A stretch of 64,000 bases of DNA from Fibrella aestuarina BUZ 2 (GCF_000331105.1 NC_020054.1:248001-312000); one strand, 5' to 3'; numbered from the stretch's first letter, positions 44,971 to 54,147 are shown. Numbers and translations are program-made. The notes: generated from the letters alone by a model not told the origin.

Positions 44971-44997
44971 TGTCCGATACTGGACAAGTTTTCGTCC
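44971..44997 (-). promoter_or_regulatory. Enhancer-like TGTCC-N6-GGACA with second half-site
   Basis: The palindrome TGTCCGATACTGGACA (44971-44986) has a CGTCC half-site 22 bp further upstream (44993-44997). Confidence 0.65.
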
Positions 44998-45044
44998 GAA
45001 AGTGTACGGGTCACAGCCCTGGCTGATTAGCATTACTTTTAGGC

Positions 45045-47429
45045 CTACTCAGTCCGTATCGACTTGACCGGGTTGGCCAATGCGGCTTTTAGCGCCTGGA
45101 ACACCACCGACACCAGCGCAATGCCCACGGCCATCAGCCCGGCTACGGCAATGTGCCACCACTGCGGCTGCGTGTGGTAGGCAAAGTAGCTCAGCATGGT
45201 GTCGCCCAGCCACCAGCCGATGGGCGCGGCAATCAGGATGGCCAGCCCCACCAGTTTGAGAAAATCGGACGACAGCAGCACGGTAATGTTGGCGACGCTG
45301 GCCCCCAGTACTTTGCGCACGCCGATCTCTTTGGTACGCTGCCGGGCCACGAGCGTAATCAGCCCGAAAATACCCGCGCAGGCCGTCAGAATGGCGATGA
45401 GCGTGACGAAGCTCACCATCTGCCAGATGCTGTCGATGGGTTTATACGCCTTCTCGACCTCGTCGGCCAGGTACGTATACGACAGCGCCCGCCGGGCCGG
45501 TATCTTCTTAAACTGCCGCTCCATCTCCCGGATCAGGACGGGGGCGCCCGCTTCGTTGGCAAGACGCACCGACAGGAACGTGCTGAGCCGCTCGCGACCA
45601 CCGTACCATTGCAGCATCGGACCAACCTTGTCGGTCAGGTCGCGGTAGTGGTAATTTTTGGTCACGCCGATGATGGTATAGGTGTTGGGATCGCTTTTCT
45701 GACGGAGCTTTTTACCAACGGCGGTGGTCCAGCCAAACGCTTTCATCAGTGCTTCGTTGATCACGACGGCCCGGTTGATTGAGTCGGCGGGCGTGGCGGC
45801 TGAGAAGTTGCGGCCTTCCAGCAGCGGGATGTTGAAGGTTTCGGTATAATTGACCGCCCCCTGCACGTGCCGGACGTTTACCTGCCGGGCATCGTCGCCA
45901 TCGGGGTAGTAGGTGTTGAAATTATCCCAGTAGTAGGCAGGCGTCAGTCCCGAGCTGGTGAACGACACCACATTGGGGTTCTGGCGCAGGCTGTTCAGGA
46001 TGCTTTGCCCCTGCACGGCGGCCATTTTCTCGTTGCGGTACGCCAGATCGGTCTTGAATACCAGCACATTCTGGGGGTTGTAGCCCACGTCGGCGCGCTT
46101 CATATACTGAAGCTGCGCACGCATACCGATGGTGCCCAGAATCAGCAGCACGGCCAGTGTAAACTGCACCACAATGAGTGCATTCTGCCGCAGCCGGCCC
46201 TGTTTGGGGCTGGCCGAGAGTTTCCCTTTCACGGCCTCGGTGGTTTTGAGGCCCATCAGGTACAGCGCTGGGTACGTTCCCGCTACCGCCGCTACCAGCA
46301 ACGACAGCCCCAGCACGGTCAGGATGGTAGGCGAGTCGGTAGCCCAGTTGATGTCGAGCTGCATATTGCCATCGCGCAGGGCATTGAACCGGGGAATGAG
46401 GTAGTAGATCGTGAAAGGTACGGCCAGGGCCAGCGACGTCAGCACGACCAGCGCCGACTCGACCCAGAATTGCCCCAGCACCATCCATTTGGAGGCCCCC
46501 ACCACCTGCCGCATCGCCACCTCTTTGGCGCGGGGCAGTGCCGACGCCGTGTTGAGGTTGATGAGGTTGATGCTCAGAATCAGCAGCAGAAAGATGGCGA
46601 TGGCAATGGCGCCGCCAATGAGGTTTTTGAACGTTGGATTGGCCGTGTGGATGAAGTCTTTGAAAGCCGCCAATAGCAGGGTACGATTCTGACCGTCGGC
46701 GCTGAAGTGCTTCTTCACCAGTTGCGGCAGCTTGGCTTCCAGCCGGTTTTTATCGGCCCCTTCTTTCAGCAACACAAACATGGTCGAGAAGTTGTTGTAC
46801 CAGTTGGCGTTGTCGCGGAAACCGGCATCAGCCAGTAGGTTGGCGGTGGGCAGCATCACCTCAAACTGAAGCGATGAGTTGGCCGGTAGTTTGGCCAGTA
46901 CACCCGTCACCGTGTATTGCAGCGTGTCGTCGAGCGTGACCTGCCGCCCCACCGGATTAACCGCACCAAAGAGGTTCTGCGCCATTTTCTCGCTAAACAC
47001 CACCGAGTAGCGGTTTTGCAGCGCCGTGGCCGGGTTTCCGTATTTCAGCGGCAGCTTGAATACCTGAAAAAACGTCGAATCCACGTAGTCGGTTGGTTCC
47101 TGCATGTCTTTACCGCCATAACTAATCCAGGGGCGGCTCCAATTCTGCACGTGCGTACCGGCTTCGATGTCAGGGTAATCGCGCAGCAGTTGATCGAGCA
47201 GCGGGTATACGCTCTGGTTATACGGGTTATCCCCGCCCTCTTTGGTCTGGATCGTGTAAATCCGGTCGATGTTGGGATGGAAGGTGTCCCAGGTCAGGCC
47301 TTTTTGGGCAAACAGCACCAACACGACCACACAAGCCAACCCGACCGATAGGCCCAGCATGTTGATGGCTGTGAGCAGGCGGTTGCGCATCAGTTGGCGC
47401 AGGGCGATTTTGAGGTAGTTGCGGAACAT
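45045..47429 (-). CDS. FtsX/MacB-type permease 13 (second gene of a two-permease unit)
   Basis: A 794-residue permease, the most divergent of the set. It begins MFRNYLKIALRQLMRNRLL. The first FtsX block is SALPRAKEVAMRQVVGASKWMV, with VAMRQ instead of VGxRK. The second is RQRTKEIGVRKVLGASVANIT. The C-terminal end (ALANPVKSIRTE) and the last membrane region (YFAYHTQPQWWHIAVAG) also differ from the others. It starts 12 bases after permease 14, so the two are co-transcribed, and perhaps they pair as a heterodimer (inference). Confidence 0.92.
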   Translation of the reverse strand: MFRNYLKIALRQLMRNRLLTAINMLGLSVGLACVVVLVLFAQKGLTWDTFHPNIDRIYTIQTKEGGDNPYNQSVYPLLDQLLRDYPDIEAGTHVQNWSRPWISYGGKDMQEPTDYVDSTFFQVFKLPLKYGNPATALQNRYSVVFSEKMAQNLFGAVNPVGRQVTLDDTLQYTVTGVLAKLPANSSLQFEVMLPTANLLADAGFRDNANWYNNFSTMFVLLKEGADKNRLEAKLPQLVKKHFSADGQNRTLLLAAFKDFIHTANPTFKNLIGGAIAIAIFLLLILSINLINLNTASALPRAKEVAMRQVVGASKWMVLGQFWVESALVVLTSLALAVPFTIYYLIPRFNALRDGNMQLDINWATDSPTILTVLGLSLLVAAVAGTYPALYLMGLKTTEAVKGKLSASPKQGRLRQNALIVVQFTLAVLLILGTIGMRAQLQYMKRADVGYNPQNVLVFKTDLAYRNEKMAAVQGQSILNSLRQNPNVVSFTSSGLTPAYYWDNFNTYYPDGDDARQVNVRHVQGAVNYTETFNIPLLEGRNFSAATPADSINRAVVINEALMKAFGWTTAVGKKLRQKSDPNTYTIIGVTKNYHYRDLTDKVGPMLQWYGGRERLSTFLSVRLANEAGAPVLIREMERQFKKIPARRALSYTYLADEVEKAYKPIDSIWQMVSFVTLIAILTACAGIFGLITLVARQRTKEIGVRKVLGASVANITVLLSSDFLKLVGLAILIAAPIGWWLGDTMLSYFAYHTQPQWWHIAVAGLMAVGIALVSVVFQALKAALANPVKSIRTE

Positions 47430-47441
47430 AAAGGGAAGGGT

Positions 47442-49853
47442 TTATTCGGTTTTCAACGACGTCACCGGGTTCATCAGCGCCGCCCTGACTGACTGGTAGC
47501 CCACGACCAGCAGCGTCAGCAGCAGCGTGCCGCCAACGGCCAGCGCAAACACGCCTACGTTCAGATCGATGTGGTAGATGAACCCCTGCAACCAGGTGTG
47601 CATGGCCCAGCCCGCCAGCGGGGCGGCTACCGCAAAGGCAACCAGCACCAGGGCAATAAACTGCCGATCAAGCTGCCAGATAACGTTCCCTACGCTGGCG
47701 CCCAGCACTTTGCGCACCCCGATCTCCTTGGTCCGTTGCGCCACCACGAAGGTGACCAGTCCGTAGAGCCCCAGACAGCCGATCAGCAGCGCGATGGCCG
47801 CAAACGCCAGAATGAGACGCAGCATCTGCTCTTCCAGCTGGTAGAACCGGCCAATGTGGTCATCGAGAAACTGGTAGCTATACGGGAACGCCGGGAAAAT
47901 ACCGTTCCAGGTACGTTCCAGCGCCGCTAGTGTGCCAGGTACGTTGCTCAGGTTGATTTTGAGGGCGCAGAGGTTATAGTCGGGGAGCGACGTGGTGAGG
48001 CAGAGGGGTTCGATCACCTCGTGGAAGGAGAGGTTATGAAAATCTTTCACAATGCCCACGATGGTGCCGGGTTTTTCGTTGACCTGAATGGTTTTGCCGA
48101 TCGCCTCCTCGGGCGTACGCAGCCCCAGTTTCCGGGCGGTGGTTTGGTTGATGAGGTACTCCCGAACGGTATCGGAGGGCATCAGGTTGCGGCCCGCCAC
48201 GAGCGTGAGGCCAAAGGTTTCCAGGTACTGCTCATCGACGTGTTTGAGGTTGATGTTGAACGCCTCGCGGCTGGTGCGGGTGTCGTACCGGAAACTGGTG
48301 CTCTGGTTGAATTCGGAAGCGGGGGCCGCCGCGCAGAAAGACATCGTCGTGACGGCGGGCAGTTGCGCCAGCTGGTTTCGTAGCGTGGCAATATTGGCTT
48401 TGCTGGCTTCTGGCACGGGCAACAGCACAACGGCATCTTTGGTGAAGCCCAGATCGGCCTGCTTGGCGTAGCGCATCTGACTCGTGATCACCAGCGTGCA
48501 GATCACCAGCGCCTGCGCGATCACAAACTGCCCCACCACCAGCACCCGCCGTAGCGGAAAGCCGCCAATCTGCCGCTGGTTGATCTTCCCCCGCAGCGCC
48601 GTAATGGGCTGGAAACCGGCCAGTACCAGACCCGGATAGCCGCCTGCCAGCAACACCACCAGCCCCGACAGCACGACCAGAAAGCCCAGCAGTGGCCCAT
48701 TCTGGAACAGGTCGAGCGAAATATGGGTCTGGAACCATTCATTTATAAACGGCAGGGCCGTATTGGCCAGCCCATAGGCCAGAACGGTGGCGATCAGCAC
48801 CAACAGGGCCGTTTCGGCCATAAACTGGTTCAGTAGCTGGCTTTTGTGTCCGCCCAGCACCTTCCGAACCCCCACTTCTTTGGCGCGTTTCAGGGCCTGT
48901 GCCGTGGCCAGATTGATAAAGTTAAGACAGGCCGTAACCACCAGCACCAGCCCGATCAGGCCGAGCGTCAGCAGGTATTTCTTCTCGACCTTTCCCCCGA
49001 AACGCGCATCAAAGTGCATATCGGCCAGGGGTTGTAACAGGTATTTGTTGAACCGTTCGGGGGTGGGTTTGTCGTATTTCTTCACAAAAGCCGGAAAGAC
49101 CCGGTCGACACTTGCCGCCGACACTCCCGGCCGCAGCTTTATGAAGCACTGCATCCCGCTGTAGATGCCGCCCCAACTGTCGTTGCTGGACAGCCACTGC
49201 ATCAGTGGGTCTTTGGCGCCTTTCAGCGTCGAAAAGGCCGTGTAGAGTTGCTGGGGTAAATCGGTCTGATTGGGTACGTTGGCCAGCACACCAGCCACAC
49301 GCAAGTCAAGGTCGTTGTTCCAGCGGATGGTTTTGCCTAGCACGTCGGGCAGGGGCGTGGTGGTGCCAAAATAGCGCCGGGCAACCTCCTCCGTGATGAG
49401 CACCGTATTGGGCTCGGCCAGGGCGGTGCGGGCGTTTCCTACCCGCATCGGAAAATTGAATATGGCAAAGAAATCGGGGTCCACGCAGGCAATGCCCGCC
49501 GCCTCAGTAAACTTCAGCAACTCGTTCTGGCGCTTTACAGCCATGATCTGTTCCTCAAACTGGGCGGCACGAGCCACCCGTTCGGCCAGGTCATAATCGG
49601 CCCGGAAGCGTTCGCCCAACGGCCCCGGCACCGCCCCAACGTAGGATATATCTTCGCGATGCGACTCCGTAACGACCCGGTAGATCCGGTCGCTGTCGGT
49701 GTGAAACGTGTCGAAATTGAGGTGATACCCAACCACCGCAAAAGCCACAATGGCGCAGGCCATGCCCAGCCCTAAGCCCACCAGGTTGATGATCGTATAG
49801 CTTTTGTTACGCTGTAAATTCCGACGGGCAATATTGATGTAGTTGCGAAGCAT
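47442..49853 (-). CDS. FtsX/MacB-type permease 14 (first gene of a two-permease unit)
   Basis: An 803-residue permease starting MLRNYINIARRNLQRNKSY at 49853; a GTG 11 codons earlier lies inside the predicted promoter and is rejected. The first FtsX block is QALKRAKEVGVRKVLGGHKSQL and the second AQRTKEIGVRKVLGASVGNVI. It ends NPVTSLKTE. It shares the subgroup signature VAGRNLMPSDTVRE with permease 9, which also leads its unit. The predicted leader is about 25 bases. Confidence 0.93.
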   Translation of the reverse strand: MLRNYINIARRNLQRNKSYTIINLVGLGLGMACAIVAFAVVGYHLNFDTFHTDSDRIYRVVTESHREDISYVGAVPGPLGERFRADYDLAERVARAAQFEEQIMAVKRQNELLKFTEAAGIACVDPDFFAIFNFPMRVGNARTALAEPNTVLITEEVARRYFGTTTPLPDVLGKTIRWNNDLDLRVAGVLANVPNQTDLPQQLYTAFSTLKGAKDPLMQWLSSNDSWGGIYSGMQCFIKLRPGVSAASVDRVFPAFVKKYDKPTPERFNKYLLQPLADMHFDARFGGKVEKKYLLTLGLIGLVLVVTACLNFINLATAQALKRAKEVGVRKVLGGHKSQLLNQFMAETALLVLIATVLAYGLANTALPFINEWFQTHISLDLFQNGPLLGFLVVLSGLVVLLAGGYPGLVLAGFQPITALRGKINQRQIGGFPLRRVLVVGQFVIAQALVICTLVITSQMRYAKQADLGFTKDAVVLLPVPEASKANIATLRNQLAQLPAVTTMSFCAAAPASEFNQSTSFRYDTRTSREAFNINLKHVDEQYLETFGLTLVAGRNLMPSDTVREYLINQTTARKLGLRTPEEAIGKTIQVNEKPGTIVGIVKDFHNLSFHEVIEPLCLTTSLPDYNLCALKINLSNVPGTLAALERTWNGIFPAFPYSYQFLDDHIGRFYQLEEQMLRLILAFAAIALLIGCLGLYGLVTFVVAQRTKEIGVRKVLGASVGNVIWQLDRQFIALVLVAFAVAAPLAGWAMHTWLQGFIYHIDLNVGVFALAVGGTLLLTLLVVGYQSVRAALMNPVTSLKTE

Positions 49854-49885
49854 ACCGGGTAGCCTGATTAACTGACCACTTCCCA

Positions 49886-49901
49886 CACAAAGCCTATGCC
49901 G
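49886..49901 (-). promoter_or_regulatory. Sigma-54-like promoter of the permease 14-13 unit
   Basis: The minus strand reads CGGCATAGGCTTTGTG: GGCA and TTG in the same register as the other four promoters, but the weakest match (C for the first T, T for the -12 C). Its GG is about 63 bp from the palindrome centre. Confidence 0.5.
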
Positions 49902-49955
49902 CCATATTAACCAACTAATTATCAGTGTCTTACCCTTAAGCGGGACACAAAAAAA

Positions 49956-49992
49956 TGTCCGCTAACGGACGGCTTGCGTTCGTCGGCGGACA
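49956..49992 (-). promoter_or_regulatory. Enhancer-like palindrome with second half-site
   Basis: TGTCCGCTAACGGACG (49956-49971) has one base off the full palindrome; a GGACA half-site lies 21 bp further upstream (49988-49992). On the minus strand GTCCG-TTAG-CGGAC is followed by A and seven T, so it may also serve as a weak terminator for the gene ending at 50016. Confidence 0.55.
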
Positions 49993-50015
49993 GCGCGATG
50001 GGGAAAAAGAGTTGA

Positions 50016-52466
50016 TTACCGGGTGCGCCGGAACGTAATGGGCATGCAGGCCGTAGCGGCAGGATCGCAGGTTTCCTGCAAACCCGCATCGAGGCTATTG
50101 TTCACCTCCCCAGGTACGTTGAGCCGAAACTGAATCACCGGCAGACCATTCAGCGGCGTTGATGAGCCGGTCAGAATAAAGGCGTCGGAGTCGTTATACG
50201 TTTTGTTGTCACCCGTTCCCTGGTTCCAGCCGGTCAGTTTATACGCTTTTTTGCCCACGCGCAGGAGTTGATGCTGGGTATCGAACTGCTGCGTGGCCAG
50301 GTCGACGCCGATAGCGATCAGGTACGTAGCATTGCTGGGTAAGGGAAGGCTCGCGCTCGACCGGAAGCTGTAGCGCCCCTCTTCGTTGGTCCGGGTTGAG
50401 GCCAGCCAGTTGCCATCGGCGGTGTAGAGCGAGAGCCTTACACCCGCCAGCGCCGGTTCGTCGGGATCCTGCACGCCGTCGCCGTTGGTATCGACCCACA
50501 GTCGGTTGCCGATGGCGACGGGGGCCATATCGCACAGGGCGCAGAGCATCCCTAAACCGTTGGCCGAACCAAACGTAGCCCGGGGTGCCGCGGGATCACT
50601 GCTGAGGCCATCACGGTACACTTCGTAGCGCCGGATCAGGTCACCATTGTACATGTCGAACATCGACGCCCCACCCGACCAGGTGGTGAGCGGATTGTAG
50701 ACCGAAGCAACGAGGTTTGTCAGGTTTGGATTCGCCAGCAGTGAGCCGGTAAAGGTTTCCTGGTTGGTTGTTGTTGCAAACGGTGGGTTGTACTGCTCCC
50801 AGGCGTAAAATTCACCGTTCGCCGTGCCATCGCTGGGGCCTTGCCCATTGCCCACACCGCTGCCCGAGTGCGAACCTGCCGAACCGTTGGCCTCAAGCAC
50901 GTACGTATCGTTCAGCAACGCAGCCCGTAGCAGGTCGCCTCCTGCGTAGCCACTGTAGAGCACCGTTGGCGTCGGTGACGACTCGGTGGGCGACGGCTGG
51001 TTACGCGATGTCTGGTGGCCGGTGCGGTCCATAAAGCCCAGCACCATGGCGCCTTCGGCGTCAAAGACGATCGACGACAGGATGGGTTGCGGGCGCACCA
51101 CGCGCAGAAGCTGCGGCGTGCTGCTGTTGTTGAGTACATTGGTGCTGTAATCGGCCCAGTTGTCGCTCCACCACTCCCAATGGTTGGCCAGCGACGACGC
51201 GTCGTCGGCCCCGCGCAGGGTCCAGCCTTTCTGGTACGCCAGTGAGACAGTCAGAACGGGCGTCGGATTGAACTGCTGCGTCGCCAGGTCAAATGCATAG
51301 ACATAGGCTTTCAGGTCGTTTCGGTTGCGGCTTATGGAGGCATCGTTGACGACGCCGACGTAGAGTTGCCCGCGGTAATAATTGACCGCCCAGGGTCGGT
51401 TAATCCCCTTGTCGGTATCCAGTTGCGGAATGGCGTAGCTGGTAAAATCGCCCGCGCCAATCTGGCTACCGGGCCGGGCGGGTGCGCCCAGGTAGATGCT
51501 CACCAGCGTTTTTTCGTACAGATTGACCGTCCAGAGGCGGTCTTCCTGCGGCGTGAACGTAGCCCCACCGAACCCAACCTTACCAATCATCGGGAACACC
51601 GACGCGTCGACACTGGTGGCACCTACGGTAGCAGACAGCGTGCGGGAGGCTAGGGCGGTTTTGTCAGCATTGGACGCTAGCGTCAGGAAATTGCCCGCGT
51701 CGACGTACGAGACGGTGCCGCTGTTGCCGCTATTGGCCCAGTAGATACCGCCCAGCCCCAACGGCCCCAGCGCAGCATGCCGTTTCAACACGCTCAGCGT
51801 AAACAGTTTTTGCGACTGCCGCTGATAGGCCGTGCCCCAGACCGTACCCAGGCTGTTGCTCGACGTGACCTGCGTAGGCGTGACGTTGTCGGCCAGGGCC
51901 GTCGTCAATACCGTTGCTGGGAACGAGACCATACCCTGGGCCTCGCGCAGTGCCCCACTCTGGTACACCGGTACGGCCAACGGGGCGTCGGCCTGGCAAT
52001 AATCGCTGGGATCGCCCAGGCCGAAGAGTACGGTGGTGGTGGGTGCCTGTACAAACTGCACCGACGAACCCGTACCGGGCGAGTCAAACGTGTAGGGGAG
52101 CCGGTTGGCCAGTTCGAGGCGAACCCGTTTGCCACTGGGGACCTGGCTCGCGTCAAACGTAAAATGGCCATCAAGACCGGTTGTTGCCGTGACGGGCTGC
52201 GGGATACCTTCTACGTAGGCTAGTACGGGAAGGCCAAAAGCACCCAATTCAGCCGGCTCGGCCGTTGACTGAATGCCATTACGGTCAAAATCCCAGAAAA
52301 CGACGCCGCTTACCTGGGCCGATACGGGTGTGCTCCCCAGGCTAAGAACGAGTAGTAACACGCCACTGACCGCCCGGCAAGTATGTTGCGAAAATAACCT
52401 AAGGCACAGGCGAACGTGCGTCCGCCGAGCTAAGGCTACGAGGCCGTGATTCATGAATTTCCACAT
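50016..52466 (-). CDS. Exported protein with two SdrD_B-like domains
   Basis: An 816-residue protein with a long signal peptide (hydrophobic VSGVLLLVLSLGSTPVSA, ending near residue 50). Residues about 50-150 form an SdrD_B-like beta-sandwich with a Ca-binding-type loop (FWDFDRNGIQSTAEPAE). A second such domain is at about 648-760 (NRLWVDTNGDGVQDPDEPALAGV). Between them is a long region with Trp/Tyr-rich segments (LWTVNLYEKTLVSIYL, RPWAVNYYRGQLYVGVV), possibly a beta-propeller. No type IX sorting domain is evident at the C-terminus (CDPAATACMPITFRRTR). It is probably a surface or secreted adhesion-type protein. A start four codons later is also possible. Confidence 0.85.
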   Translation of the reverse strand: MWKFMNHGLVALARRTHVRLCLRLFSQHTCRAVSGVLLLVLSLGSTPVSAQVSGVVFWDFDRNGIQSTAEPAELGAFGLPVLAYVEGIPQPVTATTGLDGHFTFDASQVPSGKRVRLELANRLPYTFDSPGTGSSVQFVQAPTTTVLFGLGDPSDYCQADAPLAVPVYQSGALREAQGMVSFPATVLTTALADNVTPTQVTSSNSLGTVWGTAYQRQSQKLFTLSVLKRHAALGPLGLGGIYWANSGNSGTVSYVDAGNFLTLASNADKTALASRTLSATVGATSVDASVFPMIGKVGFGGATFTPQEDRLWTVNLYEKTLVSIYLGAPARPGSQIGAGDFTSYAIPQLDTDKGINRPWAVNYYRGQLYVGVVNDASISRNRNDLKAYVYAFDLATQQFNPTPVLTVSLAYQKGWTLRGADDASSLANHWEWWSDNWADYSTNVLNNSSTPQLLRVVRPQPILSSIVFDAEGAMVLGFMDRTGHQTSRNQPSPTESSPTPTVLYSGYAGGDLLRAALLNDTYVLEANGSAGSHSGSGVGNGQGPSDGTANGEFYAWEQYNPPFATTTNQETFTGSLLANPNLTNLVASVYNPLTTWSGGASMFDMYNGDLIRRYEVYRDGLSSDPAAPRATFGSANGLGMLCALCDMAPVAIGNRLWVDTNGDGVQDPDEPALAGVRLSLYTADGNWLASTRTNEEGRYSFRSSASLPLPSNATYLIAIGVDLATQQFDTQHQLLRVGKKAYKLTGWNQGTGDNKTYNDSDAFILTGSSTPLNGLPVIQFRLNVPGEVNNSLDAGLQETCDPAATACMPITFRRTR

Positions 52467-52664
52467 TTACAGATGTATAGAGGGCGTAGCCAAAACCGTG
52501 CCATTTCCAGTGGCGCGTATTTTCCTCTATACTTGCGCAGCGTTTGGCCTTATTTATACTCAACTTGCTGAGGGGTCGCTAGTTGGCGGCAAGCCACTTG
52601 CTGGCAGCCCGCTTCGTTATCAGACCTCAGGCCAACATCAGTCCGGCGCGTTTTTCTGATCTAC

Positions 52665-53618
52665 ATGTACCACATCGTAACGCATAACTCCGCTTCTACG
52701 CCGGCCTTACCAGCGTACAGCGAAGCAGGGTTCTGGTTCAACGAAGAGGCGCAGCTTCGGCAGCAGGACGGAGGCAATTTTCGGTTGTTGACAGTCCACA
52801 ATCCGCTTACCCGGCTGGCCGATGCCCGTTGCGCTTTGTTTATCGACGATCAGTTGGCCACTAGCCCCAAAGCGGCCCCTTTCGGGTCGATCGAATTCGT
52901 GGAAGCCCTGCCCGACTCAGCCCTGCATGCGCTGATCGATTCGCTGGAGGCCGAAGTACAGCACCTGAACGTACCGACCCTGCGGCTCACCAACTACCCG
53001 CACGCCTATGCGGCCCGGCAGGCCGAGCGGCTCGTGGGGCTGTTGCGGCGGCGTGGATACCGGGTAGCCGACCAGTTCCTCAACTTTCATATCGACGTGT
53101 CGGCGCAGCCTTTGGCGGGCAAACTGCATCGATCTGAGCGGCGTCGGCTGGCAAAATGCCTTCGGAGTGGGTTTACGGTGGCGCATTGGGCGCAGCCACC
53201 CGTTGCCGAGGTAGTTCGGTTTATTGAGCGGAGTCGGCAGCAGCAGGGCTATCCGCTCACGATTTTGCCCGACCGCTTGGCGCAGCTGCTGAAGCGGTTT
53301 CCTGAGCAATACCCCGTCTTCGCGGTATGGGACGGCAGCACGCTTGCCAGCCTGACGGTGGCAGTGCGGGTACGGCACGACATCCTGTACAATTTTTTAC
53401 CGGCTGACAATCAGCATTATCGGACTTTTAGCCCGGCGGTGTTGCTGACCCAGGGACTCTATACCTTTTGCCAGCAACACGCCATCACGCTGCTCGACCT
53501 TGGCGTTTGCCTCGACGCCCAACGAGCGCCCAAGCCCAGCCTCATGCGGTTCAAGCGCAATCTTGGCGCGACGGCCAGTTGGAAGGTTGTGCTGGAAAAA
53601 CAGCTACAGGTACGTTGA
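52665..53618 (+). CDS. GNAT/FemAB-like acyltransferase
   Basis: A 317-residue soluble protein. Residues about 150-300 resemble the GNAT fold of FemAB-type transferases: SERRRLAKCLRSGFTV, VVRFIERSRQQQGYPLTI, YPVFAVWDGSTLASLTVAVRVRHDILYNFLPADN and SPAVLLTQGLYTFCQQHAITLLDLGV, ending with RFKRNLGATA. The last element is the usual place for the signature before the final strand. The substrate cannot be told from sequence; transfer to a cell-wall or sugar substrate is typical of relatives. It is transcribed alone, divergent from the SdrD_B gene across 198 bases that show no clear element. Confidence 0.75.
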   Translation: MYHIVTHNSASTPALPAYSEAGFWFNEEAQLRQQDGGNFRLLTVHNPLTRLADARCALFIDDQLATSPKAAPFGSIEFVEALPDSALHALIDSLEAEVQHLNVPTLRLTNYPHAYAARQAERLVGLLRRRGYRVADQFLNFHIDVSAQPLAGKLHRSERRRLAKCLRSGFTVAHWAQPPVAEVVRFIERSRQQQGYPLTILPDRLAQLLKRFPEQYPVFAVWDGSTLASLTVAVRVRHDILYNFLPADNQHYRTFSPAVLLTQGLYTFCQQHAITLLDLGVCLDAQRAPKPSLMRFKRNLGATASWKVVLEKQLQVR

Positions 53619-53646
53619 TCGAGCAGCTGGCAACGTACCTGAACGC

Positions 53647-54147
53647 TTAGAGCGTTTCGCTGATCAGGCGGCCGATAGCCTCCAGGCCCTCTACATCGGC
53701 CTGCGTGAAATCGTCGAGCTGATCACTATCAACGTCGAGCACCATAGCTACCTCGCCCGCCCGATCGAAAATGGGTACGACGACTTCTGACTTCGACAGC
53801 GAGCTACAGGCAATATGCCCCGGAAACGCTTCTACGTCGGGCACGAGCAGGGTTTCGCGGCGGGTGTAGGCGGCGCCGCACACGCCCTTATCGAAGGCTA
53901 TCCGCGTGCAGGCGATAGGTCCCTGAAACGGCCCCAACACCAGTTGATTGTCTTTTTTAAGGTAAAAGCCCACCCAGAAAAACCCAAAGGCTTCTTTGAG
54001 CGCCGCCGCCGTATTGGCCAGATTGGCGACCAGATCGGATTCACCGGCCATCAGGGCCTGTAGCTGCGGAACCAGGCTATCGTAAACAGCCGCCCGCGCC
54101 TGCCGGTTGGCCGGGTCTACTTGCGGGAGAATCAGGGATTCAGCCAT
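53647..54147 (-). CDS. msrC: Free methionine-R-sulfoxide reductase (GAF domain, MsrC type)
   Basis: A 166-residue protein made of one GAF domain. The three cysteines of fRMsr enzymes are present with family spacing: C80 in GPIACTRI, C90 in KGVCGAA and C114 in GHIACSS, i.e. 10 and 24 residues apart. The motifs LVPDVEAFPGHIAC and SEVVVPIFD match the family. It reduces free L-methionine-R-sulfoxide in the cytoplasm, using thioredoxin, and so helps repair oxidative damage. It stands alone on the minus strand, 81 bases from the next gene. Confidence 0.9.
   Translation of the reverse strand: MAESLILPQVDPANRQARAAVYDSLVPQLQALMAGESDLVANLANTAAALKEAFGFFWVGFYLKKDNQLVLGPFQGPIACTRIAFDKGVCGAAYTRRETLLVPDVEAFPGHIACSSLSKSEVVVPIFDRAGEVAMVLDVDSDQLDDFTQADVEGLEAIGRLISETL

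Noticed and set aside
49854..49886. GTG start 11 codons upstream for permease 14
   Set aside because: That GTG lies in the predicted promoter, and all other complete permeases begin at the ATG immediately before the family start.
52467..52664. Divergent promoter region with GTATAGAGG and CCTCTATAC words
   Set aside because: The nine-base arms are short and far apart, and no promoter boxes fit at standard spacing.
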